Shown piece after piece: positions 8,439-16,587 of a stretch of 64,000 bases of DNA (position 1 is its first letter; every line of letters begins with the position of its first letter). The stretch spans positions 5,332,001 through 5,396,000 of the forward strand of contig CP050890.1 in NCBI GenBank assembly GCA_016745215.1, read 5' to 3'. The position numbers and the translations under genes were made by a program. Below the pieces are notes generated by a model that was not told the origin of the DNA, did no database searches, and worked only from the letters and a program-made list of their open reading frames with translations. This DNA comes from Thiohalocapsa sp. PB-PSB1 (GTDB lineage: Bacteria > Pseudomonadota > Gammaproteobacteria > Chromatiales > Chromatiaceae).

Positions 8439-8690
8439 TAGGCTGTCGAAATGTTCTGAGTTTTGATGCCAAACCGATTCCGGGTCTTGGATTGCATCAT
8501 CGAACGCACTGGGGAAGCCGAATCGGTGTCGAGGTCGCTATCGGAATCGGAATCGGAATCGGAATCGAATCCGCTCATCGATCAAAGCAGCCAGCTCGAT
8601 ACCAATCCCTCATTCCGACCTCGACACCGACTAAGCATCCAAAAACCGGGAAGCGCTTGTTTTAGTGAGACGGCAGATTTCGACAGCCTA
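8439..8690. mobile_element. MITE family C, copy 1, with hexanucleotide microsatellite
   Basis: A 252-bp element with perfect 14-bp terminal inverted repeats TAGGCTGTCGAAAT (8439-8452 and 8677-8690), flanked by TA. The interior contains a (CGGAAT)n microsatellite at about 8537-8570. A second full copy in the opposite orientation lies at 42629-42880. No transposase is encoded, so it must be mobilised in trans. Confidence 0.75.
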
Positions 8691-8746
8691 GCCTTAGCCC
8701 CTCTGCGTCTCTGCGGTGAATCCCGACGCTCTTTGAAGGTAGCACC

Positions 8747-8890
8747 CCGAGCCAGAAAGGTCGGGACACTCCAGAACTTGGTGCTGAAGTCGCGTTGGCC
8801 AGCCACATGTTGCCGCCATAGAGGATGGATCAGGTCCGGGTGCAATAGACCTTCGGCCGGCAAGCGGCGCCAATCCAACAGAACACGGAT
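8747..8890 (-). pseudogene. possible asparagine-synthetase-like C-terminal remnant
   Basis: On the reverse strand this short stretch reads VLLDWRRLPAEGLLHP, then LWRQHVAGQRDFSTKFWSV. That resembles the C-terminal 'LLxPxxIxxLWxxHLxGxRxxxxxLW' region of asparagine synthetase-like proteins. No larger reading frame is attached on either side, and a dispersed CTCTGCG repeat follows it. If correct, it is a decayed fragment only. Confidence 0.3.
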
Positions 8891-9133
8891 CAGCGGCTGC
8901 CGCGGCCATGGCTTGGACTACTTCGCATTTGGATGCGATCCAGCGCGCGGCAATTGCGACCCATGGGAAAATGGCGTAACAGGCTGGCACTGAAATTGCC
9001 AAGCACGAGCATCGATCATCGCACACGAGCAAAGGCTTCGCTGACGCGGCCCTGACGAAGATCGCATGGTAATGCTGACTTCAAACGCCATATCTGGCCA
9101 TGCGCAACGATTAATTAGAGTAACAGCATCCTG

Positions 9134-10003
9134 ATGACGACCGTAAACCACTCGGCGCCGAACAGCCGCGTCATCCGAAAACGCATGATCGCCCGAACCA
9201 TCGGCATCCACATCAGCGTTCTGCCGCCCGAGCTGCGTGCACTGCGTATGCAAACCGACAGGCATGGCGATTCCTACCTGGCAAGACATCAGATCCCGGA
9301 TCAGATTCGGATCATGGACACCCATGGAATGGCGCGCGTACTCTCTCGGGAACAGGCTTGGATGCTCGCCGAAGAGGCAGCCCAACAGCTCGAGCGGCAT
9401 CAACTTTCCGGCACCGCCGGCAGAATTACGGCATTTTTTTCCACAACCGGGCAAGGACCTTACGCAGATTACGGTCGTCCAACAGTCGATTACAGCGGAT
9501 TCTATGTTGACTACCTCAATCAAATGTCAGCGGCCGGCACGAGGGAAACATTTTGTGACCAACTTGCCTGCGTTGGTGCGGCAGGCCACATCGGTACATT
9601 GCACTTTGGACCGACACTCATCGCCCTGGACACTGCCGCCGCCGCCGGTCTTACTGGTCTTGGGTACATGGCACGCAATGTCGATCTGGCTGATCGGACC
9701 GTAGTGACGGACATCGCATCCACCGGAGTCTACGAGGGCAGTTCGGCATGGGTCTCGGCAAAGATCGGTGTCGTCGCTGGCGCCAAGGCCATGGCTGCTA
9801 TGGCCGTATTGCCGATTCTGGGCACCACGGCAGCATCCCTGGTCATTGGATTCGTGGTCGGCGCTGCAGCGGCCGTTGTAACCAAACAAGCGGTCAACAG
9901 CGCCAAGAACATCGCCGTCGACAGCGCCTACAAGGCAATCGGCACTTCATCTGACCGTATCGGCGACAGACCCCGGTCAGATGATCCAGCTTCTACGCGC
10001 TAG
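9134..10003 (+). CDS. hypothetical protein with C-terminal glycine-zipper membrane region
   Basis: A 289-residue frame I do not recognise. The N-terminal half is polar. Residues about 205-255 form a long Ala/Gly-rich hydrophobic stretch (VGVVAGAKAMAAMAVLPILG, then ASLVIGFVVGAAAAVVTKQ). That looks like two glycine-zipper helices. Codon use resembles that of neighbouring real genes. The upstream ribosome-binding site is weak. The 3' end overlaps by 11 bp the convergent small membrane-protein gene, which has a similar Gly/Ala-rich helix. A membrane-associated role is inferred; nothing more specific can be supported. Confidence 0.5.
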   Translation: MTTVNHSAPNSRVIRKRMIARTIGIHISVLPPELRALRMQTDRHGDSYLARHQIPDQIRIMDTHGMARVLSREQAWMLAEEAAQQLERHQLSGTAGRITAFFSTTGQGPYADYGRPTVDYSGFYVDYLNQMSAAGTRETFCDQLACVGAAGHIGTLHFGPTLIALDTAAAAGLTGLGYMARNVDLADRTVVTDIASTGVYEGSSAWVSAKIGVVAGAKAMAAMAVLPILGTTAASLVIGFVVGAAAAVVTKQAVNSAKNIAVDSAYKAIGTSSDRIGDRPRSDDPASTR

Positions 10004-10184
10004 TGGCCGCTTGTGGCTCACCATCGGTCTTGGGCTTTTTGCGCAGCAGCTGCGAGGCGCCGACGCCAAGCAGCACACCACCGGCAAGCGCCAGACCGAC
10101 GGGATGAGTCAATGCAAATGCCTTGATGGCAGCTCCAACCGAACCGATGGAGCCGGTGACCATTGCAGGAACTTCGTTGAGCAT
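9993..10184 (-). CDS. small single-pass membrane protein, unknown function
   Basis: A 63-residue protein: MLNEVPAMVTGSIGSVGAAI, then a hydrophobic glycine-rich helix (HPVGLALAGGVLLGVGASQL) and a basic tail LLRKKPKTDGE. A good Shine-Dalgarno (CAGGAG) lies about 6 nt upstream of the ATG at 10184, so this start is preferred to the one at 10208. The AT-rich stretch near 10270-10295 is a plausible promoter region. I do not recognise the family. Confidence 0.6.
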   Translation of the reverse strand: MLNEVPAMVTGSIGSVGAAIKAFALTHPVGLALAGGVLLGVGASQLLRKKPKTDGEPQAATSA

Positions 10185-10208
10185 CGGGAATCTCCTGAGA
10201 ATGTACAA

Positions 10209-10646
10209 AATGGATGAAAAAGCCCCCGGTTGGTCGCCGGGCTGGCTCGGTCACCGATGGATGACCTCGTACATAATAGACCAATATAATTTATAGAGTG
10301 GCGTTGGAGCGCTGCGCCGTGGCGGTGTAAGGGATGTTTCTCGACAGAAATCGCCTTGATAAAACGCAAACTGCATGTTCGACCAAGCGTTTTACGTTTG
10401 ACCAAGCGTTCAGACTGGAGATCGATCTGCGCCGTACCTCGGTACAATCTCGCTTGCAGGCCTCTCTGCCAGAGCCGCACTGATGCAATTCCCCTGCATT
10501 CTGATGCACGCTTCCAGCAACCCTTGCCCCCATAGCCGAACCGCTTGACCTGTGTCGTTAAACGGACTAGAAGATGTCGCGGTTTTCACCTCTGCATATT
10601 AGAATCTTGTAGATTCCTTCTGCTCCCTTCACGGACATCCTTATCA
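10209..10646. other. intergenic region upstream of soeA
   Basis: No gene is supported here. It holds an AT-rich segment (10270-10300), an end fragment of repeat family A (TTTCTCGACAGAAATCGCC near 10337) and two direct repeats of GTTyGACCAAGCGTTy (10377-10392 and 10396-10411, period 19 bp). The latter could be an operator, since they lie about 240 bp before the soeA start. Confidence 0.4.
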
Positions 10647-13547
10647 ATGCAAGACCCTACCGTTCATTCTGATCGCGATCTTGGCCGAGCCGAGGTCAAA
10701 GAGACCACTTGCTACATGTGCGCGTGCCGTTGCGGCATTCGCGTCCACTTGCGAGACGGCGAGGTCCGCTACATCGAGGGCAATCCAAATCATCCGCTGA
10801 ATCGTGGCGTCATCTGCGCCAAGGGCAGCTCCGGCATCATGAAACAGGTGTCCCCGGCACGCCTGACCAAGCCCTTGCGGCGCAAGGCGAACGCCCGGCG
10901 CGGTGAATCGCAATTCGAGGAGATTTCCTGGGATGAGGCCATGTCGATGCTGTCGGAACGGCTGCAAAAGCTGCGTGCCGAAGATCCGAAAAAATTCGCG
11001 CTGTTCACCGGTCGCGATCAGATGCAGGCACTCACCGGCATGTTCGCAAAGCAATTCGGAACGCCGAACTATGCCGCGCACGGCGGCTTTTGTTCGGTCA
11101 ACATGGCGGCAGGCATGATCTACAGCATTGGCGGATCGTTTTGGGAGTTCGGCGGTCCGGACCTGGAGCGGGCCAAACTGTTCGTGATGATCGGCACCGC
11201 CGAGGATCATCATTCCAATCCACTGAAAATCGAGATATCCCAGTTCAAGCGCCGCGGCGGGCGCTTCATCTCCATCAACCCGATCCGCAGCGGCTACTCT
11301 GCCATTGCCGATGAATGGGTACCGATCAAACCGGGTACCGACGGCGCATTGTTTCTGGCCCTGATTCACGAGATTCTGAAGGTCGGCTTGTTCGACCGCG
11401 AATTCCTGATCCAGTACACCAACGCCGCCGAGTTGGTCATCGACGACCCGCAACGCGATGACCATGGTTTGTTCTACCGCGATACCTCGGCCGAAATCAC
11501 CGAGGGCTGCACCGATCCGGAAAACAAGTTGTGGTGGGACCGGCACCACGGTCAGGTACTGACCCACAGCAAAGGCGCCGATCCGCGCCTGATGGGCAGC
11601 TACACTCTGGAAGACGGCACACCGGTGAAGCCGTCGTTTCAATTACTGAAAGAACGTGTCGAGCGCTACACGCCGGAATGGGCCGAGGGTATTACCGGCA
11701 TCCCGAGGGAGACCATCCGCCGGCTTGCCCACGAGATGGGCGTTACGGCCCGCGATCAAAAAATCGAACTGCCGATCACCTGGACCGACTGCTGGGACAA
11801 CGAGCATGACACAGTAACCGGCAATCCGGTGGCCTTTCACGCCATGCGCGGCCTCGCTGCCCATTCCAACGGCTTTCAGACCACCCGCGCATTGAGCCTG
11901 CTGATGACGGTGCTTGGCACCATCGACCGGCCCGGCGGCTTCCGACACAAAGCACCCTTTCCACGTCCGATCCCGCCCTGCCCCAAGCCACCGAGCGGAC
12001 CCGAGGCAGTGCAGCCGAACACGCCGCTCGATGGCATGCCGCTGGGCTGGCCAGCACGCCCGGAGGATCTTTGCGTTGACGCCGCGGGCGAACCGGTGCG
12101 CATCGACAAGGCATTCTCATGGGAATACCCGCTGTCCGTACACGGAATGATGCACAATGTCATCACCAATGCATGGCGCGCCGATCCCTATCCGATCGAC
12201 ACGCTGTTCCTGTTCATGGCCAACATGGCGTGGAACTCGTCGATGAACACCAGCGAGGCGCGACGCATGCTGGCCGATAGGGACGAGAACGGTGAGTATA
12301 AAATCCCGTTCCTGGTGGTCTGCGACAGCTTCTCGTCTGAAACGGTGGCATTCGCCGATCTGGTGCTACCAGATACCACCTATCTGGAGCGGCACGACGT
12401 GCTGTCCATGCTCGACCGGCCTATTTCCGAGTTCGACGGCCCGGTGGACGCGGTGCGCCTGCCGGTATTACCACCAAAAGGCGATTGCCGTCCATTCCAG
12501 GATGTGTTGATCGAACTCGGCGCACGCATCGGTCTACCGGCCTTCGTCAAGGAGGATGGCAGCGCCAAATATCGCAACTACCCTGATTTTGTGGTCAACT
12601 ACGAAACCTCGCCAGGCTCCGGCATTGGCTTCCTGGCCGGCTGGCGCGGAGAATTCGGCGAGAAATTCATCAAGGGCGAACCGAACCCGCGCCAGTGGGA
12701 GCAGTATGCTGCAAACAATTGCGTGTTCCACCACGAGATGCCGCGCAGCTATCAGTACATGCGTAACTGGAACAAGGGCTATCTGCACTGGGCGCGGGCG
12801 CACGCCATGACGCGCTGGGCCGAGCCCATCACGCTGCATCTGTATTCCGAGGTCTTGCAACGCTTCCGCGCTGCCGCGCAGGGCAAGTGGCCTGGTCGTC
12901 AGCCTCCCGAGCGTTTGCGCGAACGCATCGAAAAATACTTCGATCCACTGCCGTTTTTCTACGAACCCCTCGAGGGCCAGTTGATCGACAAGAACCGCTT
13001 CCCGCTGAACGCGCTAACCCAGCGGCCAATGGCCATGTACCACAGTTGGGACAGCCAAAATGCCTGGTTGCGGCAGATCCACAGCCACAACTATCTATTC
13101 ATCAATCCGAAGATGGCCGTGGCACAAGGCATCGACGATGGCGATTGGATCTGGGTCGAATCGCATCTGGGCAAGGTCAAATGCATGTGCCGTTATTCCG
13201 AGGCGGTGGAGCCCGGCACGGTGTGGACCTGGAATGCCATCGGCAAGGCATCCGGAGCCTGGGCGCTGGCGCCGGACGCCGACGAATCCCGCAAGGGCTT
13301 CCTGCTCAACCATCTCATCGGCGAAGAACTGCCCGCCAACGGCGACGGCAGCCATTTGTCCAATTCCGATCCGATCACCGGCCAGGCAGCCTGGTTCGAC
13401 CTGCGGGTGAATATCCGCAAAGCCGAGGACCATGAACCGCGCGTGACCGAGCCGCAGTTTCCAGCTATGCCGATGCTACTCGGACAAACCTTCCGGCAAC
13501 GCTACAAATGGCAAAGCTATGTGGCCGGCCTATTCGGCAAACGCTGA
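10647..13547 (+). CDS. soeA: sulfite dehydrogenase molybdopterin subunit (SoeA-like)
   Basis: A 966-residue CISM-family molybdopterin oxidoreductase. The N-terminal Fe-S site is CYMCACRCGI with the fourth ligand in GVICAKG. It is followed by the bis-MGD domains (LTKPLRR, FTGRDQMQALTGMFAKQFG, MIGTAEDHHSNPLK) and the C-terminal molydopterin-binding domain (NPKMAVAQGIDDGDWIWVES). There is no twin-arginine signal, which matches the cytoplasmic orientation of SoeABC and argues against periplasmic polysulfide reductase PsrA. Start at 10647 (MQDPTVHSD) is chosen over the longer frame from 10545. The gene heads soeABC and would oxidise sulfite to sulfate, passing electrons to the quinone pool. A related sulfur-reducing enzyme cannot be fully excluded. 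Confidence 0.8.
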   Translation: MQDPTVHSDRDLGRAEVKETTCYMCACRCGIRVHLRDGEVRYIEGNPNHPLNRGVICAKGSSGIMKQVSPARLTKPLRRKANARRGESQFEEISWDEAMSMLSERLQKLRAEDPKKFALFTGRDQMQALTGMFAKQFGTPNYAAHGGFCSVNMAAGMIYSIGGSFWEFGGPDLERAKLFVMIGTAEDHHSNPLKIEISQFKRRGGRFISINPIRSGYSAIADEWVPIKPGTDGALFLALIHEILKVGLFDREFLIQYTNAAELVIDDPQRDDHGLFYRDTSAEITEGCTDPENKLWWDRHHGQVLTHSKGADPRLMGSYTLEDGTPVKPSFQLLKERVERYTPEWAEGITGIPRETIRRLAHEMGVTARDQKIELPITWTDCWDNEHDTVTGNPVAFHAMRGLAAHSNGFQTTRALSLLMTVLGTIDRPGGFRHKAPFPRPIPPCPKPPSGPEAVQPNTPLDGMPLGWPARPEDLCVDAAGEPVRIDKAFSWEYPLSVHGMMHNVITNAWRADPYPIDTLFLFMANMAWNSSMNTSEARRMLADRDENGEYKIPFLVVCDSFSSETVAFADLVLPDTTYLERHDVLSMLDRPISEFDGPVDAVRLPVLPPKGDCRPFQDVLIELGARIGLPAFVKEDGSAKYRNYPDFVVNYETSPGSGIGFLAGWRGEFGEKFIKGEPNPRQWEQYAANNCVFHHEMPRSYQYMRNWNKGYLHWARAHAMTRWAEPITLHLYSEVLQRFRAAAQGKWPGRQPPERLRERIEKYFDPLPFFYEPLEGQLIDKNRFPLNALTQRPMAMYHSWDSQNAWLRQIHSHNYLFINPKMAVAQGIDDGDWIWVESHLGKVKCMCRYSEAVEPGTVWTWNAIGKASGAWALAPDADESRKGFLLNHLIGEELPANGDGSHLSNSDPITGQAAWFDLRVNIRKAEDHEPRVTEPQFPAMPMLLGQTFRQRYKWQSYVAGLFGKR

Positions 13548-13689
13548 AATGCCCGCATTACACACGCTCGAATCGACGCGCCTGAATTGAAATGTCCGCA
13601 TCGAGATGCCTGAATCACAATGCATCCGTCAACAGGCGCTTCACTGAGATTCACGCCATAGTTGGACCCCAGCCCCTCCGGAAAGACCT

Positions 13690-14412
13690 ATGACTCAATT
13701 GGCCCTTGTCATCGACCTCAACGTCTGCGTGGGTTGTCACGCCTGCGTGACCTCCTGCAAGCAATGGAACACATCCGGCTGGGCCGGACCAATGGTCGAT
13801 CAAAACCCCTATGGTGCGGAACCGACCGGCACCTTCTTCAATCGTGTACAAACCTTTGAGGTCGGTCATTATCCCGACACCGAAACGGTGCACTTCCCCA
13901 AGAGTTGTCTGCATTGCGAAGAGCCGCCGTGCGTGCCGGTTTGCCCGACCGGAGCCTCCTACAAACGCGAGGACAATGGCGTCGTGCTGGTCGACTACGA
14001 CAAATGCATCGGCTGCAAGTACTGCTCCTGGGGCTGCCCCTATGGTATGCGCGAACTCGACGAACTACAGAAGGTGATGAAAAAATGCACCCTGTGCATC
14101 GATCGTATCACCGATCAGAGTCTGCCCGAGGCCGAGCGCAAACCGGCTTGTGTGCTGGCCTGTCCAACCAGCGCAAGGCTTTACGGCGATGTGCACGACC
14201 CGCACTCGGAGGCATCCTTAGCCATCCGCGAGCGCGGTGGCTATCCTCTGATGCCGGAATGGGGCACCAAGCCAGCCAACCATTACCTGCCGCGGCACAA
14301 GACCCGCATGCACATCACCGAGGATGAACTCCAGCGCTCGGACAATCCGCTGACCAAGGAAGACATCACGGTCTATACCGGCGAGGAAACCTTAGACGAT
14401 GTGACCTGGTAG
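13690..14412 (+). CDS. soeB: sulfite dehydrogenase iron-sulfur subunit (SoeB-like)
   Basis: A 240-residue DmsB/NrfC-type ferredoxin subunit with four cysteine clusters: CVGCHACVTSC, CLHCEEPPCVPVC, CIGCKYCSWGC and CTLC with later CVLAC. These would carry four [4Fe-4S] clusters relaying electrons from the molybdenum subunit to the membrane anchor. It is 142 bp downstream of soeA and in the same direction. No signal peptide is present, in line with a cytoplasmic complex. Confidence 0.85.
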   Translation: MTQLALVIDLNVCVGCHACVTSCKQWNTSGWAGPMVDQNPYGAEPTGTFFNRVQTFEVGHYPDTETVHFPKSCLHCEEPPCVPVCPTGASYKREDNGVVLVDYDKCIGCKYCSWGCPYGMRELDELQKVMKKCTLCIDRITDQSLPEAERKPACVLACPTSARLYGDVHDPHSEASLAIRERGGYPLMPEWGTKPANHYLPRHKTRMHITEDELQRSDNPLTKEDITVYTGEETLDDVTW

Positions 14413-14551
14413 CAAACAGCGCCGAAACCGAACATCAGGCATCTGCACCAGGCACCGGGAAAGATCGACAAGCACTCGCAGCTGTTGCTGAACCGATTCT
14501 TCCCGGCACACAAGCAACCCAACCGACTCATCCGACACCGCGGTAATCCCC

Positions 14552-15532
14552 ATGCACCCCGCCTTCTCTGTGATCTTTCTCACCACCCTGATCGGCGCTG
14601 GCCAGGGGTTGTTTCTGGCCCTGTTTACCGGACAACTCTATGCCAGCATCAAACTGATCGCGCCCCAGGGCGCATCCTTCTATGCCCTCGGCAGCGCCCT
14701 GGCGCTGGTACTATTGATCGCCGGTCTGATGGCGTCGTTTTTTCATCTGGGCCGGCCGGAACGGGCCTGGCGCGCGGCTTCCAAATGGCGTACCTCCTGG
14801 TTATCGCGCGAGGTCATCGTATTGCCGACGATGATGGCCCTGGTGTTTTTCTACGGCCTCTGCCATTGGATGGGCTGGACCGAGCCATTTTTCATTGCCG
14901 GCAACGGCACCTTGCCGATCGACATCACCCTGCTGCTTGGCTTTGCCGGTATGCTGGTAGCCTTTATGCTGTTCGTCTGCACGGCGATGATCTATGCCTG
15001 CGTCGAGTTCCTTGAAGAATGGCACTCGCCCTACACGGTGGCCAATTTCCTGCTTCTTGGCATGGCCTCCGGGTTTATGCTCGCCGCCGCCTACTCCGCA
15101 TATCTTGGCAACCATCTGGTCGGCTTTTATGGCACTTGGGCGGTGATCTTTACCTTGCTCGGCCTCGCCACTCGCGCCACATCGCTGCTCCGCAATGCGA
15201 CGCTCAACTACAAAAGCAGCGTGCAAACTGCCATCGGCATTCGTCACCGCGCGATCGAGCAACAGTCCCAAGGCTTCACCGCCGGCTCGTTCAACACCCG
15301 CGAATTCTTCCACCACAGGAGTCCCGCATTCTTGAAGCAAGTGCGGCTCATCTTTCTGGTGCTGGTGTTTCCGCTGCCGATTCTGCTGCTCGGCCTCGCC
15401 TACCTATTGCAGTCGGCAACCTTGCCGATCGTCGCCTTCGCGATTCAATTTATGGGCCTGCTGGCCGAACGCTGGTATTTCTTCGCCGAGGCCAATCACC
15501 CGCAAAACCTGTATTATCAGAACATCGCCTGA
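14552..15532 (+). CDS. soeC: sulfite dehydrogenase membrane anchor (SoeC-like, DmsC type)
   Basis: A 326-residue polytopic protein with about eight hydrophobic helices (beginning FSVIFLTTLIGAGQGLFLAL). It resembles the DmsC/SoeC anchor: FHLGRPERAWRAASKWRTSW is the typical loop after helix 2. It would anchor SoeAB and transfer electrons to quinone. ATG at 14552 begins the first helix; no strong ribosome-binding site is visible. It completes the soeABC operon. Confidence 0.8.
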   Translation: MHPAFSVIFLTTLIGAGQGLFLALFTGQLYASIKLIAPQGASFYALGSALALVLLIAGLMASFFHLGRPERAWRAASKWRTSWLSREVIVLPTMMALVFFYGLCHWMGWTEPFFIAGNGTLPIDITLLLGFAGMLVAFMLFVCTAMIYACVEFLEEWHSPYTVANFLLLGMASGFMLAAAYSAYLGNHLVGFYGTWAVIFTLLGLATRATSLLRNATLNYKSSVQTAIGIRHRAIEQQSQGFTAGSFNTREFFHHRSPAFLKQVRLIFLVLVFPLPILLLGLAYLLQSATLPIVAFAIQFMGLLAERWYFFAEANHPQNLYYQNIA

Positions 15533-15644
15533 TGTTCTTCACCCGTGATATTCAACACCAGCACGCAACAGGCAAGCACCTCAGGGGTAAACTACTGACC
15601 TCACCACAGACGGCGATTACGTACCCTATCGCCGGAGGAGACTC

Positions 15645-16535
15645 ATGACAGACAAGATCGGCTTCATCGGCCTCGGCATTATGGGGCGACCCATGGCCCT
15701 GAATCTCATCAACGCAGGGTACGGCCTGGTCGTACATGCTCGGCGTAAGGAGTCGATGGAGCCGCTGGTCGCGGCCGGAGCCACCGCCTGTACAAGCCCG
15801 GCTGCAGTGGCAAGGCAAGCGTCGATGCTGTTTACCATGGTTTCGGACACGCCGGATGTGGAGCAGGTGATCCTCGGCGACGACATGGCATCGAATGCGG
15901 TCATCGCGGGCTTGCAGCCAGGCGCCCTGGTGGTCGACATGAGCACCATCTCGGCATCCGCAACGCGGATCATTGCCGAGCGCGTGCGCTCGGCCGGTGC
16001 CGAGATGCTGGATGCGCCGGTCTCCGGAGGCGATGTCGGCGCCATCGCCGGCACCTTGTCGATTATGGTCGGTGGCTCGGCGTCCGCCTTCGAGCGTGCG
16101 CGTCCGCTGCTCGAAGTCATGGGCAAGAATATCGTGCATGTCGGCGATTGCGGTGCAGGACAGGTATGCAAGGCATGCAATCAGGTGCTCATCAGTCAGA
16201 CCATCGCCGCTGTCGGCGAGGCCTTGCTGCTGGCCGAGGCCTCCGGCGTCGATGCCGCGAAGGTACGCGAGGCATTGCTTGGCGGCTTCGCCAACAGCCG
16301 CGCGCTGGAAATACATGGTCAGCGTATGCTCGATCAGCAGTATCAGCCCGGCTTCAAATCCGTACTGTTTCAAAAAGACCTGCGACTGGTGCTGGAAGCA
16401 GCCCACGAACTGGGCCTTGCATTGCCGGGAGCCGCGCAGGCGGCACAATTGGTCAATGCACTGGTCGGGCAAGACAACGGCGAGCTCGACTCGGCCGCCA
16501 TGTTTCTTTCCCAGCGCCGGCTGAATGGTCTCTAA
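15645..16535 (+). CDS. NAD(P)-dependent beta-hydroxyacid dehydrogenase (tartronate semialdehyde reductase-like)
   Basis: A 296-residue 3-hydroxyisobutyrate/2-hydroxy-3-oxopropionate dehydrogenase family protein. The dinucleotide fold is GFIGLGIMGRPMALNL. The substrate-binding signature is DAPVSGGDVGA and the catalytic lysine lies in GQVCKACNQ. The closest pattern is GlxR/GarR (glyoxylate/glycerate metabolism), but substrate specificity cannot be fixed from sequence. A strong Shine-Dalgarno (CGGAGGAGA) precedes the ATG. It sits between soeC and the photoreceptor gene. Confidence 0.8.
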   Translation: MTDKIGFIGLGIMGRPMALNLINAGYGLVVHARRKESMEPLVAAGATACTSPAAVARQASMLFTMVSDTPDVEQVILGDDMASNAVIAGLQPGALVVDMSTISASATRIIAERVRSAGAEMLDAPVSGGDVGAIAGTLSIMVGGSASAFERARPLLEVMGKNIVHVGDCGAGQVCKACNQVLISQTIAAVGEALLLAEASGVDAAKVREALLGGFANSRALEIHGQRMLDQQYQPGFKSVLFQKDLRLVLEAAHELGLALPGAAQAAQLVNALVGQDNGELDSAAMFLSQRRLNGL

Positions 16536-16587
16536 ACAAGACCAACACAGCCGCCCGATATGCCGCCATGCGCCATCCGCGGTCCAA

